Of a DNA stretch of 35,377 nucleotides, positions 20,482 through 27,032 are shown piece after piece. Location of the stretch: the IMG/VR virus record IMGVR_UViG_3300030060_002129, positions 1 to 35,377 of that record, one strand, 5' to 3'. Under the pieces are notes generated by a model. The model had not been told where the DNA came from and did no database searches. It was given only the letters and a program-made list of their open reading frames with translations. Within the stretch, counting starts at the first letter, position 1. The number at the start of each line of letters is the position of its first letter. The stretch is from a virus. The position numbers and the translations under genes are program-made.

Positions 20482-20742
20482 ATGGCAGAAGAACAAGAAA
20501 AAGAGAAAGAAGGTTTTGATTGGGGTGAACTCTTTGGCCATAGTGTCAGGTTTCTTATTTTGACTTGGAGTTTATCAATGATGACTCTTGGATACATGGG
20601 CAAGGTAAGAATTGATGGTGCTTTCACAGCTGGCTTAGTTTCTGGAGTGTTAGGTAGCTATGGAATCTCTGTCGGGAACAAGAAAAATGGCAATTCTCCT
20701 AAAATAGTGGATAATAGTAAAAACAAAGTAGGTATCAAATGA
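20482..20742 (+). CDS. Small membrane protein, 86 aa
   Basis: 86 residues: an acidic N-terminus (MAEEQEKEKEGFDWGELFGH), a hydrophobic segment SVRFLILTWSLSMMTLGYMG (about 21-40), a second one GAFTAGLVSGVLGSYGISVG (about 46-65), and a polar tail. Two membrane spans with short loops are the size and topology of a small holin, but the family is not recognised and other roles are possible. It opens the rightward exported-protein cluster and shares an ATGA overlap with the first exported protein. Confidence 0.7.
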   Translation: MAEEQEKEKEGFDWGELFGHSVRFLILTWSLSMMTLGYMGKVRIDGAFTAGLVSGVLGSYGISVGNKKNGNSPKIVDNSKNKVGIK

Positions 20743-21218
20743 AAAAACTACTTCCATTTATGTTTATGTTTGCAAGTCCTTGTTACGCAGACATAACCTC
20801 AACTATTACTTCTTCTGTAAAACTTGAAGTAGCAGCACCAGGAACTACAGCAGATCGTATAGGCAACTCATATAGTGTCTCAGGTACTGGTGTAACCACT
20901 ACCGATGGTACTACAGCAGGTAGTGTAGGTGGATTAGGATCAGCCACTAATGGTGTAAATAGCTATACAGCTATAACAGCATCTCAGCTTACAGATGGTG
21001 AGTCATTCTCATACACAGTCTCACATACAACAGGTGATACTATAGCTACAACTCTAACCACAGGTGAAGTAAGTCCATTTGGTGATCTTACAAGTACATC
21101 TGGCGGTACTGTTGGAGATCTTGACGGTACTGTAGATAATCATGTTATTTCTATAACAGCAGGTGGTGCTGGTACAACAGCTACTGGACAATATATAACA
21201 TCAGTTACCGTAGACTGA
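20739..21218 (+). CDS. Exported Thr/Gly-rich protein, 159 aa
   Basis: 159 residues with a textbook signal peptide, MKKLLPFMFMFASPCYA, cleaved before DITST. The mature part is Thr/Ser/Gly-rich with no cysteine and alternating strands (SYSVSGTGVTTTDGT, SFSYTVSHTTGDTIATT), suggesting a beta-sandwich or fibrous protein. I recall similar signal-bearing proteins from marine cyanophages, all without known function. It would be exported by the host Sec system during infection, perhaps to the periplasm, the cell surface or the virion. Overlaps the upstream gene by ATGA. Confidence 0.8.
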   Translation: MKKLLPFMFMFASPCYADITSTITSSVKLEVAAPGTTADRIGNSYSVSGTGVTTTDGTTAGSVGGLGSATNGVNSYTAITASQLTDGESFSYTVSHTTGDTIATTLTTGEVSPFGDLTSTSGGTVGDLDGTVDNHVISITAGGAGTTATGQYITSVTVD

Positions 21219-21224
21219 TGAGCT

Positions 21225-21653
21225 ATGCGAAAGCTTTTATTACTGTTTTTTATATATGCTTTACCAGCTAACGCAAATATTGTTCCAAATTTTGTTCAAG
21301 GAAATATGCAAAGTACTACAAATACAACCAGTACGCTATCTGAGACAATTACCAGTAAAGACTTTAAGACAGGTTACGAATATACAGTTACAGGAACAGG
21401 AATTAAACATGATGGAGGAAGTATGTTACCCAATGCAGTTGAAATTACTGGCACTGTAGGAGGTACATCATATAAATGGACAGGATCAGATATGACAACA
21501 AAACCGAATTGGACACTGACAAACCCAACTTCAGGAAACGCCTTTCAGTTTACAGAAACATATCATGGTCCAGGTTTACAGAACATAACAACAATTCAAA
21601 GAGATATAACAACAGAATCCGTTACTACTACTACCTCTGTGTTCTCGCAATAA
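21225..21653 (+). CDS. Exported protein, 142 aa
   Basis: 142 residues with signal peptide MRKLLLLFFIYALPANA, cleaved before NIVPN. The mature part resembles its neighbour: Thr/Gly-rich strands (SETITSKDFKTGYEYTVTGTG, VGGTSYKWTGSD) and no cysteines. It is probably a paralogue-like partner of the 159-aa protein. The last 178 bp also lie within the next open frame in another register, so either a real gene overlap exists or the next gene starts later with a non-standard codon. Function unknown. Confidence 0.8.
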   Translation: MRKLLLLFFIYALPANANIVPNFVQGNMQSTTNTTSTLSETITSKDFKTGYEYTVTGTGIKHDGGSMLPNAVEITGTVGGTSYKWTGSDMTTKPNWTLTNPTSGNAFQFTETYHGPGLQNITTIQRDITTESVTTTTSVFSQ

Positions 21654-22285
21654 TCTTAAGCCCAATAAAAGTTTTAGCTAATGCTGTCAGTCAAAGCAAT
21701 AGTGGATCTGTTACGAATCAGAACTGGAATGTAAACAACGGTAGTTTCCATACAAATCAATATGGTGGTGGGGTTGTATGTCAAGGTGCAATGATGACTA
21801 TAACTCCATTTACAACCTTTAATTCAAACTATCGAAAGCCTTTTCAACATTATTATGAAACTCCTTATTACGATCCAACAGATATTGAAGGTGATTTTGA
21901 TGATGATGGTAATCCTATAGGAGATGGTACACCAGATAATCCAGGTGATATTTTGTTTTATCAACAAAATTATTCTGGTACAAACAAAGATAGTTATGCC
22001 CTTGGTACAGGTATCACTTTAAATTTTTCTATTCCTCTTGATAGAGGATTGCAAAAACAATGTAAGGAAGCTGCTGCAACACAAACTAATATACAAAAAC
22101 AAAAGCTTAAAAACCTAGAGTTAGATTGGCATTTTGCCAGATTAAAGCACTGTGGTGAGAAAAAGTTAGCTGGTATTCAGTTTGCTAAATCAAGTCCTTA
22201 TTATGATCTTTGTAAAGATATAGAAGTTGTACCTAAGAAGGGTCAGATTTTACCTCATCAACATTCTTTGACTTCCGAGAAGTAG
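21476..22285 (+). CDS. Exported cysteine-containing protein; start uncertain
   Basis: The frame from ATG 21476 gives 269 residues. A strong AGGAGGT lies 11 nt upstream, but then about 48 polar residues precede the hydrophobic stretch YYYYLCVLAIILSPIKVLA that looks like a normal signal peptide (cleavage near ANA-VSQ). A start just before that stretch would need ATC or similar, since no ATG, GTG or TTG is in frame. The mature part has VVCQGAMMTI, an acidic Asp/Gly/Asn loop and the block ITLNFSIPLDRGLQKQCKEA...LKHCGEKKLAGIQFAKSSPYYDLCKDIEV, which I recall from cyanophage exported proteins (cysteine pattern near the C-terminus). Function unknown. Confidence 0.7.
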   Translation: MDRIRYDNKTELDTDKPNFRKRLSVYRNISWSRFTEHNNNSKRYNNRIRYYYYLCVLAIILSPIKVLANAVSQSNSGSVTNQNWNVNNGSFHTNQYGGGVVCQGAMMTITPFTTFNSNYRKPFQHYYETPYYDPTDIEGDFDDDGNPIGDGTPDNPGDILFYQQNYSGTNKDSYALGTGITLNFSIPLDRGLQKQCKEAAATQTNIQKQKLKNLELDWHFARLKHCGEKKLAGIQFAKSSPYYDLCKDIEVVPKKGQILPHQHSLTSEK

Positions 22286-22898
22286 CTTTTTTTACGGCAG
22301 TCTTGACAAGGTTTTTAAGCAAATTAACTATTATGGGACTTGTAGCAGCCGTAATTGCAATAAGGCTAGTGCTGATAATAAGAGGAGGAGATGGAATCCA
22401 ACGGTCAATAAATCGACTTTCCTCGAATAAGGTAATACAGGTTTTGCCATCTTCAGAAATTTTATGACCTACAACCTTTTCTAACCTATCTTCTGATGCA
22501 AACATACCTACTCTTAAATCTTTGTCACCAGGGCATTTTATAAAAAACTCTTCATCTTTTTCTTTAGGTAATTTCGGTTCTTTTTGTTCATATTTAGGTT
22601 GCTCATCATTGTTTAATTTTTTATCTTCTTTCTTACCTTCAGTGATTGTTATTTTTCTTCTGTCATACAACAATGGCTGAAATGTAGGCATCGAACCATA
22701 AGGGCATGAAATAGTAGTACCTCTTGGGTCGTCATCATATAAAGCAGTATTTTTTGGACTAGCATCTCTGTGATACCTTACACACCCAGGTAGTTTTAAT
22801 GATGGTGGAGGAACGTTAAGTACCTGATAAGGATTATGTACTGGTATATTTATTTGCGGTATTTTAATATCTGGAATAGATATATTAGGTATCTCCAT
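22233..22898 (-). CDS. Membrane-anchored IPxI/PGC protein, 221 aa
   Basis: 221 residues. The N-terminus has a proline every third or fourth residue (IPNISIPDIKIPQINIPV), followed by LPGCVRYHRDA, DDDPRGTTISCPYGSMPTFQP, a charged Lys/Glu linker (about 88-116), KCPGDKDLRVG, and a single membrane span near 171-194 with a basic C-terminal tail. Four cysteines (39, 65, 122, 154) suggest an exported domain with two disulfides anchored at its C-terminus. I recall the PGCxxYHRD...DDPxGT arrangement from cyanophages, function unknown. Its 3' end overlaps the opposite gene by 53 bp. Confidence 0.75.
   Translation of the reverse strand: MEIPNISIPDIKIPQINIPVHNPYQVLNVPPPSLKLPGCVRYHRDASPKNTALYDDDPRGTTISCPYGSMPTFQPLLYDRRKITITEGKKEDKKLNNDEQPKYEQKEPKLPKEKDEEFFIKCPGDKDLRVGMFASEDRLEKVVGHKISEDGKTCITLFEESRFIDRWIPSPPLIISTSLIAITAATSPIIVNLLKNLVKTAVKKATSRKSKNVDEVKSDPS
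22271..22293 (+). terminator. Weak terminator-like hairpin after the exported-protein cluster
   Basis: ACTTC-CGA-GAAGT (22271-22283) is a 5-bp stem followed, after three bases, by seven T. It overlaps the stop of the rightward cluster and could end its transcript. The stem is short and AT-containing, so it is only suggestive. Confidence 0.3.
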
Positions 22899-23103
22899 CT
22901 TTTACATCACCAATAGAAATAGACCAGCCATCTTCTCCAAACGTACCTTTTTCTATTACTTTAGGTTTTTCTTTCTTCTCAAAACTATCGTGATACTTTT
23001 CGATCTCATTGTCTAGTTCAAGTTGCAGTTTTTTTACTCTTAGCCAAGACACAAGTTTATCAATATAATATTTTATTAGTTTTTTAAAAAATCCAAATAT
23101 CAT
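22885..23103 (-). CDS. Small amphipathic protein, 72 aa
   Basis: 72 residues: a basic-aromatic N-terminal helix (MIFGFFKKLIKYYIDKLVSW), a coiled-coil segment (KKLQLELDNEIEKYHDSFEKKEKPK) and a Gly/Asp-rich end. The N-terminal helix would lie in or on the membrane. The start forms a TAATG junction with the CxxC mini-gene and the end overlaps the IPxI protein by 14 bp. No family recognised; it is probably part of one membrane-associated set with its neighbours. Confidence 0.65.
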   Translation of the reverse strand: MIFGFFKKLIKYYIDKLVSWLRVKKLQLELDNEIEKYHDSFEKKEKPKVIEKGTFGEDGWSISIGDVKDGDT

Positions 23104-23270
23104 TAATCGTAAGCATCTCTTGGTAGATACACTTCCACAAAAGAATTACATTTAGGACAGGAAAGATTAGTCACCATACTGTATTCACCAGATCTTAATG
23201 GATGATCGTCACCATCTAAGCTATGATCTCCACCCCAGATCAGTTCAGTTTTACAGTGCCAGCAATTCAT
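23103..23270 (-). CDS. 55-aa zinc-binding mini-protein (CWHC...CPKC)
   Basis: ATG at 23270 encodes 55 residues: MNCWHCKTELIWGGDHSLDG, then DDHPLRSGEYSMVTNLSCPK and CNSFVEVYLPRDAYD. C3-x2-C6 and C38-x2-C41 form a rubredoxin-type zinc knuckle pair around 'LIWGGDH', with a closing YLP. From memory this is a widespread mini-protein of T4-like and other cyanophages, function unknown. Both junctions are exact overlaps (ATGA with the 107-aa gene, TAATG with the 72-aa gene). It is one of the better markers for a cyanophage. Confidence 0.85.
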   Translation of the reverse strand: MNCWHCKTELIWGGDHSLDGDDHPLRSGEYSMVTNLSCPKCNSFVEVYLPRDAYD

Positions 23271-23590
23271 TGTTCCCACTTACCTTTTGTTTCCCATTCT
23301 ATATACTCTTTATTTCTTTGCTCTATATAATCCCAAAACCATTTATTTGGATCGTTAACATCTGCTACAGGTCTTGGTTTTAGTTTTCTTATCTGCTTTT
23401 CAAATTCATCAGCAATAATCCAATCCATATGTTTCATTACTTGTTCTAATAACTGATTTTCAAAAGCCGGACTTTTCATATACAAAAACACCGTAAACCC
23501 CGATCCAAATGTAATTCCTGATGTTATCAATGCTAAAACAGCTATAAAACGGGTTCTTATACGACTAGGTGTGCGTTGCAATTCTGTCAT
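23267..23590 (-). CDS. Single-span membrane protein, 107 aa
   Basis: 107 residues: a basic N-terminus (MTELQRTPSRIRTRF), one membrane span (IAVLALITSGITFGSGFTVFLYM, about 16-38), and a charged helical domain beginning KSPAFENQLLEQVMKH and ending in a Trp-rich FWDYIEQRNKEYIEWETKGKW tail. It shares the layout 'span, then (M)xSPxFExxL' with the 70-aa neighbour, so the two are probably related by duplication. The ATG overlaps the neighbour's stop. Spanin-like or holin-accessory roles are possible but not shown. Confidence 0.7.
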   Translation of the reverse strand: MTELQRTPSRIRTRFIAVLALITSGITFGSGFTVFLYMKSPAFENQLLEQVMKHMDWIIADEFEKQIRKLKPRPVADVNDPNKWFWDYIEQRNKEYIEWETKGKWEQ

Positions 23591-23799
23591 AGTGGTATAG
23601 AAGGTCCGCTAAATTTTGGTAGTTGTTTTGGTATTTCATCTTTCATTTTATCTTGCAGATCACCCATAACTTTATTTTTAAGGTTACGTTCAAATTCTGG
23701 TGATCTCATATATTGAATTGCTAAGTAAGCTCCTACACTCATTGACGAAACCATCAAAAATGAAATAATAGAAAGAATGTTAGCTATTTTATTAAACAT
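23587..23799 (-). CDS. Single-span membrane protein, 70 aa
   Basis: 70 residues: MFNKIANILSIISFLMVSSM forms a membrane span to about residue 28, followed by MRSPEFERNLKNKVMGDLQDKMKDEIPKQLPKF and a short PSIPL end. 'RSPEFERNL' parallels 'KSPAFENQL' in the next protein, supporting a duplicated pair. I recall similar short proteins starting MFNKIANILSI in cyanophages. Its start codon shares the CATG tetranucleotide with that of the rightward 42-aa gene. Confidence 0.75.
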   Translation of the reverse strand: MFNKIANILSIISFLMVSSMSVGAYLAIQYMRSPEFERNLKNKVMGDLQDKMKDEIPKQLPKFSGPSIPL

Positions 23800-23926
23800 G
23801 AGAGAAGCGTTTGCAAAAGCATTAGTACCTGTTACTATTATAACTTTCTGTGGTATCTGTGCATTAGCACCGTTATATCTAACTTTAGGAATTATGACTC
23901 GTCAAATGACAGAAAAATCTAACTGA
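23798..23926 (+). CDS. 42-aa membrane peptide on the opposite strand
   Basis: ATG at 23798 encodes MREAFAKALVPVTIITFCGI, then CALAPLYLTLGIMTRQMTEK and SN. Residues about 8-32 are a hydrophobic span flanked by charged ends. It is the only rightward gene within a leftward cluster. Its start overlaps the divergent start of the 70-aa gene (CATG at 23797-23800) and its stop overlaps the end of the fibre gene by 8 bp, so it fills the gap exactly. The protein-like composition supports a real gene; the function is unknown. Confidence 0.6.
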   Translation: MREAFAKALVPVTIITFCGICALAPLYLTLGIMTRQMTEKSN

Positions 23927-24713
23927 TCTCTGTTAGGTTAAATTTATATTTTTTACCGCTTACACGATTTATAAGAAACAAATCATCAGCACCTTCTTGG
24001 ATTGACCAGCTACCTTTCGTATTATCTACTTCATTAGCAGTTCCGTTTAGGTTAGACATATTCATATCTTGAGTAGTAACACTTCCCGTCACCGTAATAC
24101 CTGAACTAGATGTGGTTAGCTTTGTTGTTCCACTATGGGAAAGCTCTACATTTCCATCAGGAATAACTTTTATAGCTGTTTGACTAGCCTTTGCTTCTAT
24201 TAATAAATTACCTGTAATATTGGTTATCTTTGAGTCTGTGCCGTCATGCAGCAAGCTTAAATCTCCCCCAACACCTACTTTTACAGGTTGGTTATCATGT
24301 TTTACCCAAACATAACCATTTGAAGCTTCAAGATTATTTGCTTGTGCAACACCCCATATCGAAACACCCCAAGACGCCGTGGTTAATTTAATTTCATTAT
24401 TGTAATACAAATATACTGAGCCATCAGGAAATAGTTTTATTCCCTCTTCTCCAGCTTTAGGTCTTATGTGTAAATTACCAGTTATGTTTTCAATAAATGA
24501 ATCTGAACCATCATGAAACAAGGAAAGGTCATTATCTGTTCCAAATCTAGCTACTACACTATCGTTAAAATCAACACCAGTAGCACCACCTACAGATGCA
24601 CCTGCTGCACCAGTAGCACCTTGAGGGCCTTGTGTTGTTACTGTTACTGTAGTCGCATCCCCTTGTTGTACCGTTACTGAATTGTTTTGTGTAGTTACAT
24701 TAACTGAAGTCAT
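23919..24713 (-). CDS. Tail fibre protein with collagen-like and HDG repeats
   Basis: 264 residues. The N-terminal 28 residues are Thr/Val/Gln-rich; then GPQGATGAAGAS (about 29-40) is a short collagen-like Gly-X-Y stretch. Two copies of a cassette follow: DLSLFHDGSDSFIENITGNLHI (62-83) and DLSLLHDGTDSKITNITGNLLI (151-172), each with xxDGSVYL/PDGNVEL and 'xKLTT' strands. 'LxLxHDGSxSxIxxxTGNL' is the standard repeat of cyanophage side fibres. It is likely trimeric and part of the adsorption apparatus. It overlaps the next gene by ATGA. Confidence 0.85.
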   Translation of the reverse strand: MTSVNVTTQNNSVTVQQGDATTVTVTTQGPQGATGAAGASVGGATGVDFNDSVVARFGTDNDLSLFHDGSDSFIENITGNLHIRPKAGEEGIKLFPDGSVYLYYNNEIKLTTASWGVSIWGVAQANNLEASNGYVWVKHDNQPVKVGVGGDLSLLHDGTDSKITNITGNLLIEAKASQTAIKVIPDGNVELSHSGTTKLTTSSSGITVTGSVTTQDMNMSNLNGTANEVDNTKGSWSIQEGADDLFLINRVSGKKYKFNLTEIS

Positions 24714-25051
24714 GCTGTATAACCCTCTGACATAAAGATTACACCTTTAAGCCAATATTCTTTATCACCACTTGGATTTGTAAGCAAAATATCATAATTA
24801 TATTCAATATTTGTAAAATTTACAGTCTGATCATCGGTGACTTTCCAAGTAAAAGCACCTCCACTAGCACTTGTTATTGTAATTGTTGCATCTGCAACTT
24901 TGTTTGTTCTTGTTTTATCCCATACCTGTGATGCAACTGAATATCCTGTTAAATTTACATTGGCAGAACTACTATCTTTAAGTTGAAAATCAACACTATG
25001 ATCCGACCTTCTTTGAATTATCATGTTATATGTACCTGGAGTTATAGCCAT
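24710..25051 (-). CDS. Ig-like tail or baseplate fibre protein, 113 aa
   Basis: 113 residues starting MAITPGTYNMIIQRRSDHSVDFQLKDSS, then NVNLTGYSVASQVWDK, ASGGAFTWKVTDDQT and YDILLTNPSGDKEYWLKGVIF. This alternation of strands around 'DxxxQLKDxxxxxVxLTGYxxxxQxxxK' is that of the small Ig-like BppU-type domain common in phage fibres and baseplates, including marine phages. It would be a structural adaptor between the tail tip and the HDG fibre encoded directly downstream. No enzymatic motif. Confidence 0.7.
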   Translation of the reverse strand: MAITPGTYNMIIQRRSDHSVDFQLKDSSSANVNLTGYSVASQVWDKTRTNKVADATITITSASGGAFTWKVTDDQTVNFTNIEYNYDILLTNPSGDKEYWLKGVIFMSEGYTA

Positions 25052-25083
25052 TTAAGTGAAACAAATTATAAGCATATATTAAC

Positions 25084-25263
25084 CTATTTTAGGTTAGATT
25101 TTTCTTTGTCAATAGATTGAGTGTTTTTAGTTTCTTTTTCTTCTTCTAAAATCTGTTGATCCAACAACTTTATGGCACCAGTAATTTCATACAAAACTGC
25201 AAATTGCTTTTCTTTCTCTAACAACAGTCGTTGTTTTGTTTCTTGTAATTTTTGTAAATCCAT
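25084..25263 (-). CDS. 59-aa coiled-coil mini-protein
   Basis: ATG at 25263 encodes MDLQKLQETKQRLLLEKEKQ, then FAVLYEITGAIKLLDQQILE and EEKETKNTQSIDKEKSNLK. 'LxxLQxxKxxxxxxxEqxxxxxxxxxGAIexLxxQIxxLEExK' is a familiar short coiled-coil protein next to fibre genes in phages, function unknown. It starts 4 nt after the stop of the 93-aa gene and precedes the Ig-like gene by 32 bp. Accepted on composition and position. Confidence 0.7.
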   Translation of the reverse strand: MDLQKLQETKQRLLLEKEKQFAVLYEITGAIKLLDQQILEEEKETKNTQSIDKEKSNLK

Positions 25264-25266
25264 AAA

Positions 25267-25545
25267 CTAACCATAAAGTGTTTTTCCTTTTGTTATAGCA
25301 GCATCAATATCTGTAAACGATTCGGATGTCCAGATAGATGTGCTTCCATCAGTTTTTGTATAAGCTTTGATTATTTCAAGATGATCTGTATTTCTTTTGA
25401 TCATCTCTTTCCATTCTGTTTCAGTATAAAAAGATTCTGTTCTTGATGAATATGCTGAGTAATTTGCATCTGCATTAATTAGAGTAACGCTATGACCAGC
25501 AGCCGTGTAAATTGCTGCAATTTCATCTGCGGTTTTTTCTTCCAT
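25267..25545 (-). CDS. Hypothetical fibre-associated protein, 92 aa
   Basis: 92 residues from ATG 25545 (a TTG at 25551 would add two). MEEKTADEIAAIYTAAGHSVTLINA, then SRTESFYTETEWKEMIKRNTDHLEI and TKTDGSTSIWTSESFTDIDAAI. It is a mixed alpha/beta small protein with no known motif. It is sandwiched between the S74 fibre and the coiled-coil mini-gene; a fibre chaperone or accessory role is plausible but not shown. Confidence 0.65.
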   Translation of the reverse strand: MEEKTADEIAAIYTAAGHSVTLINADANYSAYSSRTESFYTETEWKEMIKRNTDHLEIIKAYTKTDGSTSIWTSESFTDIDAAITKGKTLYG

Positions 25546-25570
25546 AATCAAAAAAGTAATTAATTAAAGT

Positions 25571-26992
25571 TTACCCTGCTTCAAGGGCTGTGACTTTAGC
25601 AGATAACTCCTGTACTGCTTTTACTAATATTGGTACAAATTTTCCATAAGAAGCTTCTAGTTTTTCTGGATTAGATTTATAAACAGCACCAATATAATCA
25701 TTTTTATCACCTAATGCTGCATCAATTTCTTGTGCTATAAACCCAAGTTCTGTTTTTCCATTATTATCACTAGGTTCACGCATTGCCCAAGTAAACTTTC
25801 TTGGTCTAAGCGCATTTATTATATTAAGGCCATCTTCTGAATCAACAATATCTGTTTTGTCTCTTTCATCAGAAAGTGCGCTTATCGTTTGAACTTGACA
25901 ACGTAGTGCAGTAACACTTGAATTACCAAGAGTAACTTCATTAGTTGCGTCATTAGCACTAGGGTCTGCCTGATAACCTAGAGATGTGCAATTTGAACCT
26001 GTTGTTATAAGATCACCTGCTGTCGATCCTAAAGCTGTGTTTTGTGTCCCAGTAGAGTTTGTTAGAGCATTATGTCCTACTGCTGTACTATTATTAGAAT
26101 CAATGTTTGCATCTAAAGCATCAAAACCCACAGCAGTATTATTAATACCAGTCGTATTATTATCTAAAGAACCAGACCCAACTGCTGTACATGGTCCACC
26201 AGTTGTTTGTGCGCTTAAAACGTTAAAACCAAGAGCAGTGTTATTTGTACCAGTCGTATTTGCATCTAAACTATTTGCACCCACTGCCGTATTTTGTGTG
26301 CCTGTTTCGTTTAAGAGCATAGATGATTTTCCAATGGCAACATTATTATTAGCTGTTGTGTTTGATCCCAAAGCACTTGTTCCCACTGCAGTATTAGAAT
26401 CACCATCAGTGTTTGCATCTAAAGTTGCTGTACCAACCGCAGTATTACTCGTTCCCTCTGTATTTAAAAGCATACTATTGCTACCTACCGCAGTATTGTT
26501 ATCTGCTGTTGTGTTTGCTCCCAAGGCATTTCTACCCACCCCAGTGTTTTGCGCACCTGTTGTATTAGCATCTAAGGCATTTGCACCCACAGCCACATTA
26601 GAGGTACCGCTAGTTAAAACCGTTAAAGTGCTTGCACCAATAGCAGTATTCGACCCACCTGTGACTGCCGCATCCAAAGCATTTTCTCCAAGTACAGTAT
26701 TACTTGCAACAGAGTTTGCACCTTTACCAATATTTACTGAATTTATTGTGCCATCAACAGGAAATGCAGGTGCGCCCGCAAGAGTGAATAAATCTAAAAA
26801 GGCATTATTTGCTGTATTTCTTAACTGCATCATACTTGTTGAAGTATTAGCAAAAAAACCACTTGCAAAGGTTGTACTTGCAGCCGAAGATCCAGAATTA
26901 TTTGTTGCTATTGCTTGTAAAACAGTATTGATGTCAGCCCTGACGTTGGCTCCTGTGGAGTTATCTATTGTATAATCTGAAGCTTGTGCCAT
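25571..26992 (-). CDS. Tail fibre with 17-residue repeats and S74 chaperone domain
   Basis: 473 residues. N-terminal attachment part to about residue 97; then some fourteen repeats of exactly 17 residues with the core NTAVG...LDANTTG (98-340), as in the head region of trimeric autotransporters; then a C-terminal intramolecular chaperone of the peptidase S74 type. Its catalytic SDERDKTDI has S374 and K379, and LGFIAQEI and FVPILVKAVQEL complete the domain. The chaperone would trimerise the fibre and cut itself off at S374. The fibre follows the J-like protein (40-bp gap), as side fibres do, and probably binds the host surface. Confidence 0.9.
   Translation of the reverse strand: MAQASDYTIDNSTGANVRADINTVLQAIATNNSGSSAASTTFASGFFANTSTSMMQLRNTANNAFLDLFTLAGAPAFPVDGTINSVNIGKGANSVASNTVLGENALDAAVTGGSNTAIGASTLTVLTSGTSNVAVGANALDANTTGAQNTGVGRNALGANTTADNNTAVGSNSMLLNTEGTSNTAVGTATLDANTDGDSNTAVGTSALGSNTTANNNVAIGKSSMLLNETGTQNTAVGANSLDANTTGTNNTALGFNVLSAQTTGGPCTAVGSGSLDNNTTGINNTAVGFDALDANIDSNNSTAVGHNALTNSTGTQNTALGSTAGDLITTGSNCTSLGYQADPSANDATNEVTLGNSSVTALRCQVQTISALSDERDKTDIVDSEDGLNIINALRPRKFTWAMREPSDNNGKTELGFIAQEIDAALGDKNDYIGAVYKSNPEKLEASYGKFVPILVKAVQELSAKVTALEAG
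25973..26701 (-). repeat. 51-bp coding repeats in the fibre gene
   Basis: About fourteen tandem units of 51 bp (17 codons) code for the NTAVG...LDANTTG repeats. Spacing of the NTAVG motifs is constant at 17 residues from residue 149 to 302. The DNA units differ from each other enough that protein selection rather than recent slippage maintains them. The complementary strand is open over the same stretch as a result of the repeat composition. Confidence 0.75.
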
Positions 26993-27032
26993 TTGTAATA
27001 CAAAATTTTATTTAATTATATACTATCAGAAA

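Noticed and set aside
25973-26701. Possible CRISPR array because of regular repeats
   Set aside because: Units are contiguous 51-bp coding repeats without spacers and are explained by the 17-residue protein repeat.
25986-26975. Rightward open frame of 329 codons opposite the fibre gene
   Set aside because: It is the complement of the 51-bp fibre repeats. Its Val/Pro/Ala/Lys periodicity mirrors those repeats, and it has no plausible start context or family.
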